Shown here one piece after another: positions 15,760 to 22,904 of a stretch of DNA of 36,102 nt. The stretch is from Actinomadura darangshiensis (GTDB taxonomy: Bacteria; Actinomycetota; Actinomycetes; Streptosporangiales; Streptosporangiaceae): NCBI RefSeq assembly GCF_004349235.1, contig NZ_SMKY01000065.1:1-36102 (forward strand), written 5' to 3'. The position numbers were made by a program, and so were the translations under genes. Below the pieces are notes generated by a model. It was not told the DNA's origin, made no database searches, and was given only the letters and a program-made list of their open reading frames with translations. Position 1 is the stretch's first letter. Every line of letters begins with the position of its first letter.

Positions 15760-17304
15760 TCAGCGGACCCGGAAGCGGTCGAACAGCCGGTACATGAACT
15801 CGGTGCCCTGCTTGAGGGCCTCGACCGTGATGCGCTCGTCGTTGCCGTGCATGGCGATCAGCTGGTCGTTGTCCACGACGTAGGGATAGACGCCGTAGCC
15901 GGGAATGCCCTTCTCCTTCCAGGGCCCGAGGCTCGTCCCGGCCTCGAACAGGGCGGGCGCGAAGACCGCGTCCGGGTAGGTCTTGGCGGCGGCCTCGCCG
16001 ATCGCGGTGTAGAGCGGCGAGTCGATGCTGGACGGCCCCTTGGCCCAGGTCTCGTCCAGCCGCTTGAGGGCGTCCTCCTCCGACTCCCCCGGATTGCCGG
16101 CCAGCTTGACCTGCACGTCGCGGTCGGCCAGCCGCTTGCGGAACGCGGCCAGGAAGTCGCGGGGCCGCTGGCCGCCGGGGACGCCCCGGCAGTTGATCCG
16201 CAGCGTCGCGGTGGACGGGATCACGTTCTCCTTGTAGCCCGCGTCCTCGATCACGAAGGCGTGGGTCGTGCGCAGCAGGGCCTGGTGCAGCCACGGGTAG
16301 GGGCTGCGCTTGACGACCAGCGCGGCGGCGCGTTCGCGGGCGTGCTGCGAGTGCGCGGACAGCAGCAGCCGCAGTGCCCGTTCGAGCCCGCGGTCGTCGG
16401 TGGCCTTGGCCAGCGCGCCGAAGTACTCGCGGGTGACCGCGGTGAGGGCGACCGGCGCCAGCCACGTGTCGACGTCGGTGACGGCCCGGGAGAGCTTGGC
16501 GATGGCCGAGTCGGGGTTGGGCTTGGACGAGTGCGTCGCGGTGCCGTCGGCGACGAGGTCGAGGTTGAAGTAGACCTTGTCCTGGCGGGTCACCGTGATG
16601 AGCATCGGCGTCCGGCGGTCCTTCTGGGCGAGGAACCAGCCGCCCTCGGTGAGCACCATGCCCGCGTTGATCTTGTCCCAGTGGTTCTCGGCGAGCCAGC
16701 CGGACCCGTACTGCCCCGCCTCCTCGTCGCAGTCGGTGAGGATGATGATGTCGCGGTCGAACTTCGCGCCCTCGCTGACGTGCCGCAGGATGGCGGCGAT
16801 GTTCGCGGAGTTGGCGCCCTTCATGTCCAGGGCGCCGCGGCCGAAGATCTCGCCGTCCTTCACGACTCCGGCGAACGGGTCGACCGTCCACTTGTCACGT
16901 TCCACGGGCACCACGTCGGAGTGCCCGAGCAGGAGCAGCGGCGGCGCCGCCGTGGTGCCCTTGATCCGGGCGATGAGATGGACGTTGTCCTTCTTCGGCG
17001 TCGGGATGATCTCCGCGGGGACGCCCGCGGAGTCCCAGACGGTTTTGAGCATCTCGGCGTACGGGCGGGTGACGCCGCCCTCCCCGAAGTTCTGGGTGTC
17101 GAAGGAGATCATCTTCTTCAGCAGGGCCAGCGGGTCGAGGTCGGCGGGCGCCGCCTTGCGGGCCCGCCCGGTGAGCGCAGCGGGCGCGGCGGGCGCGGCG
17201 GCGGCGGTGCCGCCGGCGAGGACGCCGCCCGCGAGCAGGACGGCGCCCGCCCCGGTGCGGTGCAGGAAGGCGCGGCGGCTGACTGGGGACGGGAAGTCGG
17301 ACAT
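15760..17304 (-). CDS. Tat-exported M20-family metallopeptidase
   Basis: The protein has 514 residues. The N-terminus carries a twin-arginine signal (SRRAFLHRTGAGAVLLAGGV) with an Ala-rich cleavage region near residue 40, so the enzyme acts outside the membrane. Metal-site motifs of the M20 family are GHSDVVPV (His and catalytic Asp), GRGALDMKGAN (bridging Asp), DCDEEAGQYGS (the Glu pair) and a C-terminal HGNDERI (His ligand). These are the positions of the two zinc ions in carboxypeptidase G2-like enzymes. The domain TATHSSKPNPDSAIAKLSRA matches the dimerisation region. GGAGGAG lies just before the ATG. It probably cleaves short peptides or N-acyl amino acids in the extracellular space; the substrate is unknown. 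Confidence 0.9.
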   Translation of the reverse strand: MSDFPSPVSRRAFLHRTGAGAVLLAGGVLAGGTAAAAPAAPAALTGRARKAAPADLDPLALLKKMISFDTQNFGEGGVTRPYAEMLKTVWDSAGVPAEIIPTPKKDNVHLIARIKGTTAAPPLLLLGHSDVVPVERDKWTVDPFAGVVKDGEIFGRGALDMKGANSANIAAILRHVSEGAKFDRDIIILTDCDEEAGQYGSGWLAENHWDKINAGMVLTEGGWFLAQKDRRTPMLITVTRQDKVYFNLDLVADGTATHSSKPNPDSAIAKLSRAVTDVDTWLAPVALTAVTREYFGALAKATDDRGLERALRLLLSAHSQHARERAAALVVKRSPYPWLHQALLRTTHAFVIEDAGYKENVIPSTATLRINCRGVPGGQRPRDFLAAFRKRLADRDVQVKLAGNPGESEEDALKRLDETWAKGPSSIDSPLYTAIGEAAAKTYPDAVFAPALFEAGTSLGPWKEKGIPGYGVYPYVVDNDQLIAMHGNDERITVEALKQGTEFMYRLFDRFRVR

Positions 17305-17453
17305 GGGAGCTCCTCCTTCGAGCCCGGACGGGCTACATGATCAAAGGTGACACGGCCGATTCCCGATCTCCAGCCCCGCCGCGGGCCGGTCGAGGACGCG
17401 GTCAACCTGCGGTGACCCGGAGAATCGGCGCAGGCTGGCCGGACTCGGCCGGG

Positions 17454-17482
17454 TTAACAGGCGGTAACCCCCGATTTACTAT
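17454..17482 (+). promoter_or_regulatory. sigma-70-type promoter of the ABC ATPase gene
   Basis: TTAACA (17454-17459), 17 bases, TACTAT (17477-17482) is close to the housekeeping consensus TTGACA-17-TATAAT. Transcription would start near 17489, about 60 bases before the preferred ATG at 17549. Confidence 0.6.
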
Positions 17483-17548
17483 GGACAACCCCGACCGTCG
17501 CGCGGTGTGATGACGGACCGAAGTTTTGCCCACCCCCAGGCGGACCCG

Positions 17549-18823
17549 ATGACGGATGTTGTGCTCGACGGCGTCGACAAGGTGTATCCCGGCGGGCAGG
17601 TCGCCGTCCGGAAGGTACGCCTGCGCATCAACGACGGCGAGCTCTTCGTCCTGCTCGGCCCCTCCGGCTGCGGCAAGTCCACCATCCTGCGCATGATCGC
17701 CGGGCTGGAGGAGATCACCTCCGGCGACCTGTGGCTGAACGGGACCGTGGCCAACGAGCTGCCGCCGCGCGAGCGGAACGTGGCGATGGTGTTCCAGGAG
17801 GGCGCGCTCTACCCGCACCGCACGGTCAAGGGCAACATGATGTTCCCGCTGGAGGTGTCCGGCGACGACCGGGCCGAGGCGCACGCGAAGGTCGTGGAAC
17901 TGGCGCGCGCGCTCGGCATCAACTCGATGATCGACCGGATGCCGGGGACGCTGTCCGGCGGCCAGCGGCAGCGGGCCGCGATCGGCCGGGCGCTGATCCG
18001 CGAGCCGTCGCTGTTCCTGATGGACGAGCCGCTGTCGAGCCTGGACGCGGGGCTGCGCACCGAGCTGCGGGTCGAGATCGCCGCGCTGGTCCGCTCCACC
18101 GGCACCACCACCGTCTACGTCACGCACGACCAGGTCGAGGCCATGACGATGGCCGACCGGATGGCGGTGCTGCGGGACGGTGTGCTGGAGGACGTCGGCA
18201 CCCCCGAGCAGATCTACGAGGACCCGGCGACGGTGTTCGTGGCCGCGTTCCTCAGCTCGCCGCCGATGAACCTGCTGCACGCCACGCTGTGGGCCGTCGA
18301 GGGCGAGGGGCTGCTGCTCGACTTCGGGCCGCAGCGGCTGACCCTGCCGTGGGACGACCCGCGGGCGTCCGCGCTGATCAGCCACCACGGCCGGTCCGTG
18401 ATCGTGGGGATCCGGCCGGACACCATGATGCCGATCGCGCCGGGCTCGCCCGCCCCGCCCGGGACCGTCCTGTCCGGCCAGGTCCGCGCGCTGGAGTTCC
18501 ACGGGCACGAATGGCTCGCCTACGCCGAGGCGGGCATCCCGACGATCGACGCGACCGAGGTGGGGCGGCCCGAGGAGCCGCAGGCCCACGAGCCGAGGCG
18601 TCCCGGGCTGCGCGACCGGCTGCGCGCGATGATCGGGCGGGCGGCGCCGGAGGCCGACCCCGCCGAGGAGCACGCCGGCCACCACCGGCGGTCCGACCTG
18701 ATATTCCGCATCGCGCCCGGCGGGCGTCCCAACCGGGGCGACCATGTCGCGCTGACCGTCGACTTCGACCGCATCCTGTTCTTCGGCGCGGACGGCCGGC
18801 GCGTCACGCCCGTCCATCGCTAG
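17549..18823 (+). CDS. MsmK/UgpC/MalK-type ABC transporter ATPase, no permease nearby
   Basis: The protein has 424 residues from the ATG at 17549 (TDVVLDGVDKVYPGG), which is the usual family opening and has AGGCGG upstream; earlier starts at 17507 and 17510 would add 13-14 residues with no ribosome site. Walker A is GPSGCGKST, the Q-loop is VFQEGALYPH, the signature is LSGGQRQR, Walker B is SLFLMDEPLSSLD and the switch His is in VYVTHDQ. The C-terminal TOBE regions bear a long Pro/Arg/His-rich insert (about residues 325-370: PEEPQAHEPRRPGLRDRLRA...) not typical of MsmK. It could energise several sugar transporters encoded elsewhere, as MsiK does in Streptomyces. It converges with the MocR gene; the two stop codons overlap in CTAG. 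Confidence 0.88.
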   Translation: MTDVVLDGVDKVYPGGQVAVRKVRLRINDGELFVLLGPSGCGKSTILRMIAGLEEITSGDLWLNGTVANELPPRERNVAMVFQEGALYPHRTVKGNMMFPLEVSGDDRAEAHAKVVELARALGINSMIDRMPGTLSGGQRQRAAIGRALIREPSLFLMDEPLSSLDAGLRTELRVEIAALVRSTGTTTVYVTHDQVEAMTMADRMAVLRDGVLEDVGTPEQIYEDPATVFVAAFLSSPPMNLLHATLWAVEGEGLLLDFGPQRLTLPWDDPRASALISHHGRSVIVGIRPDTMMPIAPGSPAPPGTVLSGQVRALEFHGHEWLAYAEAGIPTIDATEVGRPEEPQAHEPRRPGLRDRLRAMIGRAAPEADPAEEHAGHHRRSDLIFRIAPGGRPNRGDHVALTVDFDRILFFGADGRRVTPVHR

Positions 18824-20229
18824 CCGAGGACCGTGCGGAGCCGGCGCATCCCCGCGTCGATCTCGGGCGGCGTCACGGCGCCGTAGCCGAACACGAGCCC
18901 TGGGGCGGACGGCCCCGACACCGCGAACTCCGACAGTGCGAACAGCCCGATGCCAGCGCCGAGCGCCTTCGCGGCGACGGCGGCGTCGTCGGTGCCGCCG
19001 GTGAGGGTGGCGCTCAGGTGCAGCCCTGCCTCGGACGGGACGAGGGCCAGCCGGTCCCCCAGCGGCCCTTCCACCAGCTCGGCGACGCGCTCGTGCCGGG
19101 CCCGGTACTCGCGGCGCGACCTGCGGATGTGCCGGGCGAGGAGGCCCTCGTCGATGAACCGGGCGAGCGCCGCCTGCGCGGGCAGCTCGGCGTGCCAGGA
19201 CGTGACGTACCGCGCCATCCGGAACGCGCGGTGCAGCGACGGCGGCGCCACGAGGAACCCCAGCCGCAGCACCGGCCGCATGATCTTGGAGAAGGTGCCG
19301 GTGTACAGGACGCGGCCGTCCTCGTCGAGGCTCTGCAGCGGCTCGACCGGCCGGCCACCGTACCGGTACTCGGTGTCGTAGTCGTCCTCGACGATCACCA
19401 CGTCCCGGCGCCGGGCCCAGTCGAGCAGCGCCCGGCGGCGCGGCAGCGACATCGGCATGCCGAGCGGGAACTGGTGGGACGGGGTGACGTAGACGGCCCG
19501 CGCGTCGCCGGGCAGCGCGTCCACCCGCAGCCCCTCCGCGTCGACCGGCACGCCCCGCACCCGCATGCCGGCCGCGGTGAGGAGCATCCGCACGGGCGGG
19601 TACCCCGGGTCCTCCACCGCCACGACGTCGCCCGGTTCGAGCAGCACCCGGACGATCAGGTCGAGCGCCTGCTGGATGCCGGCGGTGACGACGATGTCGT
19701 GACCGCTCGCCCGTACCGACCGGGAGACGCCCACGTGCCGGGCGATGGCCTCGCGCAGCGCGGGCAGGCCCGCCGGGTCGCCCGCCGAAGCGGGCTCCGC
19801 CAGCCCCGACGGCCGCAGCAGCCCCGCCACGATCCGCCGCCACGGCTCGTACGGGAACAGCGTCACGTCGGGCAGCCCGGCGCGGAAGTCCCAGCGGATC
19901 TTCGGCATCCGCCCGGGCCAGGCGGACACGTCGTCCCACACCTTCCGCGGCCGCAGCGGCGACGAGGCGGGCGCGCCGCGGGCGGCGGACCCGGTCTCCC
20001 GGACGAACGTGCCCGCGCCCACCCGGCTCGTCAGGAACCCCTCGGCGGCGAGCCGGTCGTAGGCGACGCCGACCGTGTTGCGGGAGATCGCCAGCCGTCT
20101 CGCCAGCTCCCGGGTGGGCGGCAGCGCCTCCCCCGCGCGCAGCCGGCCGTCCAGGATCGCGGCGCGCAGCTGCCCGTAGATCTGCCCCACGAGATCGCGG
20201 CGCCCCACCAGGCTCACATGCAGTTCCAC
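18820..20229 (-). CDS. MocR/PdxR-type GntR regulator with aminotransferase domain
   Basis: The protein has 469 residues. Residues 1-75 are a GntR winged helix (VGQIYGQLRAAILDGRLRAG and LAISRNTVGVAYDRLAAEGF). The remainder is a class I aminotransferase fold, with DIVVTAGIQQALDL, EDPGYPPVRMLL, VIVEDDYDTEYRY and the PLP lysine in YTGTFSKIMRPVLRLGF. All PLP-binding positions look intact, so it can sense PLP-linked metabolites. The GTG start at 20229 sits seven bases after a TAGGGT -10 element, so its transcript is probably leaderless. It is divergent from the TIGR03086-like gene, which is its likely target. Confidence 0.92.
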   Translation of the reverse strand: MELHVSLVGRRDLVGQIYGQLRAAILDGRLRAGEALPPTRELARRLAISRNTVGVAYDRLAAEGFLTSRVGAGTFVRETGSAARGAPASSPLRPRKVWDDVSAWPGRMPKIRWDFRAGLPDVTLFPYEPWRRIVAGLLRPSGLAEPASAGDPAGLPALREAIARHVGVSRSVRASGHDIVVTAGIQQALDLIVRVLLEPGDVVAVEDPGYPPVRMLLTAAGMRVRGVPVDAEGLRVDALPGDARAVYVTPSHQFPLGMPMSLPRRRALLDWARRRDVVIVEDDYDTEYRYGGRPVEPLQSLDEDGRVLYTGTFSKIMRPVLRLGFLVAPPSLHRAFRMARYVTSWHAELPAQAALARFIDEGLLARHIRRSRREYRARHERVAELVEGPLGDRLALVPSEAGLHLSATLTGGTDDAAVAAKALGAGIGLFALSEFAVSGPSAPGLVFGYGAVTPPEIDAGMRRLRTVLG

Positions 20230-20236
20230 GGCACCG

Positions 20237-20266
20237 ACCCTAAATCGGCTCAGTCATTTTTCGCAA
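20237..20266 (-). promoter_or_regulatory. promoter of the MocR gene (leaderless)
   Basis: On the minus strand TTGCGA (20266-20261), 18 bases, TAGGGT (20242-20237) is followed after seven bases by the GTG start at 20229, which fits leaderless transcription. Confidence 0.45.
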
Positions 20267-20270
20267 TTTT

Positions 20271-20287
20271 GGACCTTTACCTGGTCC
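20271..20287. promoter_or_regulatory. inverted repeat, possible MocR operator
   Basis: GGACC, seven bases, GGTCC lies between the divergent starts, and a further TGGTC follows as a direct repeat (20290-20294 region). MocR proteins often bind such repeats between divergent genes. Binding is inferred. Confidence 0.4.
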
Positions 20288-20312
20288 TCTGGTCGTTCCT
20301 AGCGTGGACGGC

Positions 20313-20918
20313 ATGGACCTGCTGACCGAACTCCTCACCACCGACTTCCGCCCACTGGACCGGAAGGCGGCCGACCTCTACCTCGGCGCCGTCGCGCAGG
20401 TCAAGCCGGACGCGCTCACGCTGCCGACGCCGTGCCCCGACTGGACGCTGCACGGCCTGCTGCGCCACCAGGTGAGCCAGGACGAGGGCTTCGCCGCGGC
20501 CGCCCAGGGCGACGGCGGGCGCCTGGCGGTGTGGCGCGGCGGCGACCTCGGCGACGACCCCTACGCCGCCGCGAAGGCGTCCCTCGACCTCGTCACGCGC
20601 GCCTTCGCCGGCGTCGCGCTCGACGCCGAACTCGTCCTCCCGGAGATCCGCGACGGCGGCGCGTTCCCGACATCCCTGGCGATCAGCTTCCATTTCGTGG
20701 ACCTGGTGGTGCACGCGTGGGACGTCGCCGCCGCGATCGGCGCGCCGTGGGAGCCGTCGGACGAGCTGGTCGCCGCGTCCCTCAAGGTCGCCGCCATCGT
20801 CCCCGCGGACGGCCGCGGCCCCGGCGACTCGTTCGCCCCGTCCGTCCCCTCCGCGGACGGCGCGACGCCGGGGAACCACCTGCTCGCCCTGCTGGGCCGG
20901 GACCCCGCCTGGCGCTGA
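20313..20918 (+). CDS. TIGR03086-like / mycothiol-dependent maleylpyruvate-isomerase-fold protein
   Basis: The protein has about 201 residues from the ATG at 20313; a GTG three codons earlier (20304) is equally possible. PTPCPDWTLHGLLRHQVSQD is the N-terminal metal-binding segment of the DinB/MDMPI fold, with its His ligands, and HFVDLVVHAWDVAAAIG supplies the second His pair. These match TIGR03086-family proteins. The C-terminus, APSVPSADGATPGNHLLALL, with the GRDPAW ending, is also typical. Members may use mycothiol to modify or detoxify small molecules, but most have no assigned reaction. It stands head to head with the MocR gene and is probably controlled by it. No ribosome site is seen before either start; a leaderless transcript is possible. 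Confidence 0.82.
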   Translation: MDLLTELLTTDFRPLDRKAADLYLGAVAQVKPDALTLPTPCPDWTLHGLLRHQVSQDEGFAAAAQGDGGRLAVWRGGDLGDDPYAAAKASLDLVTRAFAGVALDAELVLPEIRDGGAFPTSLAISFHFVDLVVHAWDVAAAIGAPWEPSDELVAASLKVAAIVPADGRGPGDSFAPSVPSADGATPGNHLLALLGRDPAWR

Positions 20919-20941
20919 GGCGGCCCGGCGGGGCGCCCCGG

Positions 20942-21331
20942 TCAGGCCGAGGCGGTGGCCGGCTCGCAGGAGGCGACGGCGCCCCGATAGAAGCCGATCT
21001 TCGTCTTGATCTGCTCCTGCTGGGCGCACAGCGTGGCGATCTGCTCCTCCACCCGGCGGTCGTGCGCCTGCAGCAGTTCGAGCCGCTCCTGGACGGTCTC
21101 GCCGCCGCCCCGCGCGAGCTCGGAGTACCGCAGCATCTCGGCGATCGGCATGCCGGTGCCGCGCAGGCAGCGCAGCATGTCGAGCCATTGCAGGTCGTCG
21201 TCGCTGAACACGCGCCGGCCCGACGCGTTCCGGGCGATGCCGGACAGCAGCCCGATCTTCTCGTAGTAGCGCAGCGTGTCGATGCTGAAGCCGCTCTTCT
21301 CGGCGGTCTCGGCGGGAGAGTAGGAGCTCAC
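20942..21331 (-). CDS. MerR-family transcriptional regulator
   Basis: The protein has 129 residues. Residues 1-70 form the MerR winged helix: YSPAETAEKSGFSIDTLRYY, EKIGLL, then GRRVFSDDDLQWLDMLRCLR. A long dimerisation coiled coil follows (ETVQERLELLQAHDRRVEEQ). The C-terminus holds one Cys (ASCEPATASA) but no metal-site pattern, so it more likely senses an organic or redox signal. The GTG start at 21331 lies about one base from the predicted transcription start, so the transcript is probably leaderless. It is divergent from the luciferase-like oxidoreductase gene; both promoters contain the same palindrome. Confidence 0.93.
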   Translation of the reverse strand: MSSYSPAETAEKSGFSIDTLRYYEKIGLLSGIARNASGRRVFSDDDLQWLDMLRCLRGTGMPIAEMLRYSELARGGGETVQERLELLQAHDRRVEEQIATLCAQQEQIKTKIGFYRGAVASCEPATASA

Positions 21332-21338
21332 GTCGTCC

Positions 21339-21369
21339 AGGATCCCACCTGGAGTGCACTCCAGGTCAA
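21339..21369 (-). promoter_or_regulatory. MerR-gene promoter with MerR-type palindrome
   Basis: On the minus strand TTGACC (21369-21364), a 19-base spacer and GATCCT (21344-21339). The spacer is filled by the perfect 20-bp palindrome ACCTGGAGTGCACTCCAGGT (21347-21366), the classic place for a MerR operator. Confidence 0.75.
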
Positions 21370-21389
21370 TATCGCGCCGGTGCGCCTGC

Positions 21390-21420
21390 TTGACCTGGAG
21401 CGCACTCCAGGTCCCAGAGT
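21390..21420 (+). promoter_or_regulatory. oxidoreductase promoter with second MerR-type palindrome
   Basis: TTGACC (21390-21395), a 19-base spacer and CAGAGT (21415-21420). The near-perfect palindrome ACCTGGAGCGCACTCCAGGT (21393-21412) differs from the first by one base. The over-long spacer is typical of MerR-activated promoters. Confidence 0.75.
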
Positions 21421-21459
21421 GGGAGGGACAGCAGACGACGAGGAACGCGAAGGACTCCC

Positions 21460-22326
21460 ATGCGCATCGGACTCCAGGTTCCGAGCTTCACCCATCCCGG
21501 CGGGACCGAGCAGATCGCCCCGACGTTCGCCCGCACGGCCCGCGCGGCCGACCAGGGCGGCCTGCACTCGCTGTGGGTGATGGACCACTTCTTCCAGATC
21601 CGCGGGGTGGGGCCCTCGGAGGAGCCCATGCTGGAGGGCTACTCCGCGCTCGCCTACGCGGCGGCGCTGACGGAGCGGATCACCCTCGGGACGATGGTCA
21701 CCGGCGTCACCTACCGGGAGCCCGGCATCCTGGTCAAGACGGTGACCACGCTGGACGTCCTGTCGGGCGGGCGCGCTTGGCTCGGCATCGGCGCGGCGTG
21801 GAACGAGGAGGAGTCGCGGGGCCTCGGCGTGCGGTTCCCGCCGGTCGCGGAGCGGTTCGAGCGGCTGGAGGAGACGCTGCGGCTCGCCCACCAGATGTGG
21901 AAGGGCGACGAGTCGCCGTTCGAGGGCGAGCACTACCGGCTGGAGCGGCCGCTGAACTCGCCGCCCGCGCTGCGCCGCCCGCACCCGCCCGTCCTCATCG
22001 GCGGGGGCGGTGAGAAGAAGACGCTGCGGTTCGTCGCGAAGTACGCCGACGCCTGCAACCTCTTCGACGGCGACGAACTGCCGCACAAGCTCGACGTCCT
22101 GCGGGAGCACTGCGAGCGCGAGGGGCGCGACTACGACGAGATCGAGAAGACGTCGCTGACCCTGCTCGGCGAGCCGTCTGCCGGCGCGGCCGTCGACACC
22201 ATCGGGCGGCTCGCGGAGCGCGGCGTCGACCACGTGATCTTCTCCCAGGGCACCGGGCAGGACCTCGCTCCCGTCCTCGCCGAGGCCCGCGCCCAGACCG
22301 AGAAGATCGTCCCGGCGGGACGGTGA
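21460..22326 (+). CDS. LLM-class F420-dependent oxidoreductase
   Basis: The protein has 288 residues and a luciferase-like TIM barrel: MRIGLQVPSF, HSLWVMDHFFQI, EGYSALAYAAALTERITLGT, VTGVTYREPGILVKTVTTLD, VLSGGRAWLGIGAAWNEEES and PVLIGGGGEKKTLRFVAKYA. The VMDHF and GIGAAWNEEE segments and the ILVKTVTTLDVLSGGR helix are typical of F420-using members (TIGR03560-like). It would use reduced F420 (or less likely FMN) to reduce an unknown organic substrate. AAGGA lies five bases before the ATG. Control by the adjacent MerR protein is strongly suggested by the operator. A strong terminator follows. Confidence 0.92.
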   Translation: MRIGLQVPSFTHPGGTEQIAPTFARTARAADQGGLHSLWVMDHFFQIRGVGPSEEPMLEGYSALAYAAALTERITLGTMVTGVTYREPGILVKTVTTLDVLSGGRAWLGIGAAWNEEESRGLGVRFPPVAERFERLEETLRLAHQMWKGDESPFEGEHYRLERPLNSPPALRRPHPPVLIGGGGEKKTLRFVAKYADACNLFDGDELPHKLDVLREHCEREGRDYDEIEKTSLTLLGEPSAGAAVDTIGRLAERGVDHVIFSQGTGQDLAPVLAEARAQTEKIVPAGR

Positions 22327-22331
22327 GGCCC

Positions 22332-22369
22332 GGTCCCGCGCGCCGCGGCGCGGCGCGCGGGACCGTTTT
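22332..22369 (+). terminator. intrinsic terminator after the oxidoreductase gene
   Basis: A perfect 14-bp stem (22332-22345 with 22351-22364) with a five-base loop is followed by GTTTTATT. It is the most canonical terminator in the window. Confidence 0.88.
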
Positions 22370-22392
22370 ATTCAGACACCGTTTATTCAGAC
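22362..22392. repeat. short tandem repeat beside the terminator
   Basis: ACCGTTTTATTCAGAC (22362-22377) is followed at once by ACCGTTTATTCAGAC (22378-22392), a tandem copy with one T fewer. It lies between converging genes and probably arose by slippage. Confidence 0.7.
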
Positions 22393-22402
22393 ACCGCCCG
22401 GA

Positions 22403-22840
22403 TCAGACCTCGGCCGGCGGCCGCATGTGCAGCGGGACGCCGAACAGGTTCAGCGCGTTGATCAGCGCCACCAGCCCGACGAGGTCGCCGAGCTCCCGCT
22501 CCGGGTAGTGCTTGCGCAGCGTCTCCCACAGCTCGTCGCTCACCGGCTCGCGGCGCGTGGCCGCCTCGGCGTAGCCGAGGGCCGCGCGCTCCGCGTCGGT
22601 GAAGAGCGGTGACTCGCGCCACACCGTCAGGTGGTGGACGCGCCGCTCCTCCTCCCCGTTCGCGCGGGCGTCCCTGGTGTGCTGGTCCACGCAGTACGCG
22701 CAGCCGTTCAGCTGGGACGCCCTGATCTTGACCAGCTCCTGCGTCCGGTGGTCCAGCGGCCCCCGCCGGATCACCCCGGCGATCTTGATGAAGCCCTGGT
22801 GGACCTCGGGTGAGGCCTCCTGCATCAGCATGCGCGGCAT
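22403..22840 (-). CDS. AhpD/carboxymuconolactone decarboxylase-family protein (ECF41 target)
   Basis: The protein has 145 residues. The active site is NGCAYCVDQHTRDAR, with Cys47, Cys50 and His54, the AhpD-type redox motif. The preceding helix RTQELVKIRASQLN is also characteristic, as is the C-terminal LVGLVALINALNLFGVPL. Such proteins act as small alkylhydroperoxidases or decarboxylases. The gene lies just after an ECF41 sigma factor, whose family is defined by such a neighbour (carboxymuconolactone decarboxylase, oxidoreductase or epimerase). An ECF41-like promoter stands between the two genes. GGGAGACGACC precedes the ATG. The physiological substrate is unknown. Confidence 0.93.
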   Translation of the reverse strand: MPRMLMQEASPEVHQGFIKIAGVIRRGPLDHRTQELVKIRASQLNGCAYCVDQHTRDARANGEEERRVHHLTVWRESPLFTDAERAALGYAEAATRREPVSDELWETLRKHYPERELGDLVGLVALINALNLFGVPLHMRPPAEV

Positions 22841-22865
22841 GGTCGTCTCCCTTCGTCGCCAGGGA

Positions 22866-22892
22866 GACGACGCACCGGCGCCCGGTGTGACG
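22866..22892 (-). promoter_or_regulatory. ECF41-type promoter before the AhpD-like gene
   Basis: On the minus strand CGTCACA (22892-22886), 16 bases, CGTC (22869-22866) differs from the published ECF41 consensus TGTCACA-N16-CGTC at one base. Transcription would begin about 18 bases before the ATG at 22840. Confidence 0.7.
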
Positions 22893-22904
22893 GCCCGAGC
22901 CGGA

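Noticed and set aside
17481..17510. A nine-codon frame (MDNPDRRAV) ending in TGATG just before the ABC ATPase gene, like a leader peptide.
   Set aside because: Its ATG overlaps the predicted -10 element and would lie before the transcription start, and it has no ribosome site.
20919..20941. A short GC palindrome (GGGGCGCCCC) between the converging TIGR03086-like and MerR genes as a terminator.
   Set aside because: The stem is only five base pairs with no loop, too short to call.
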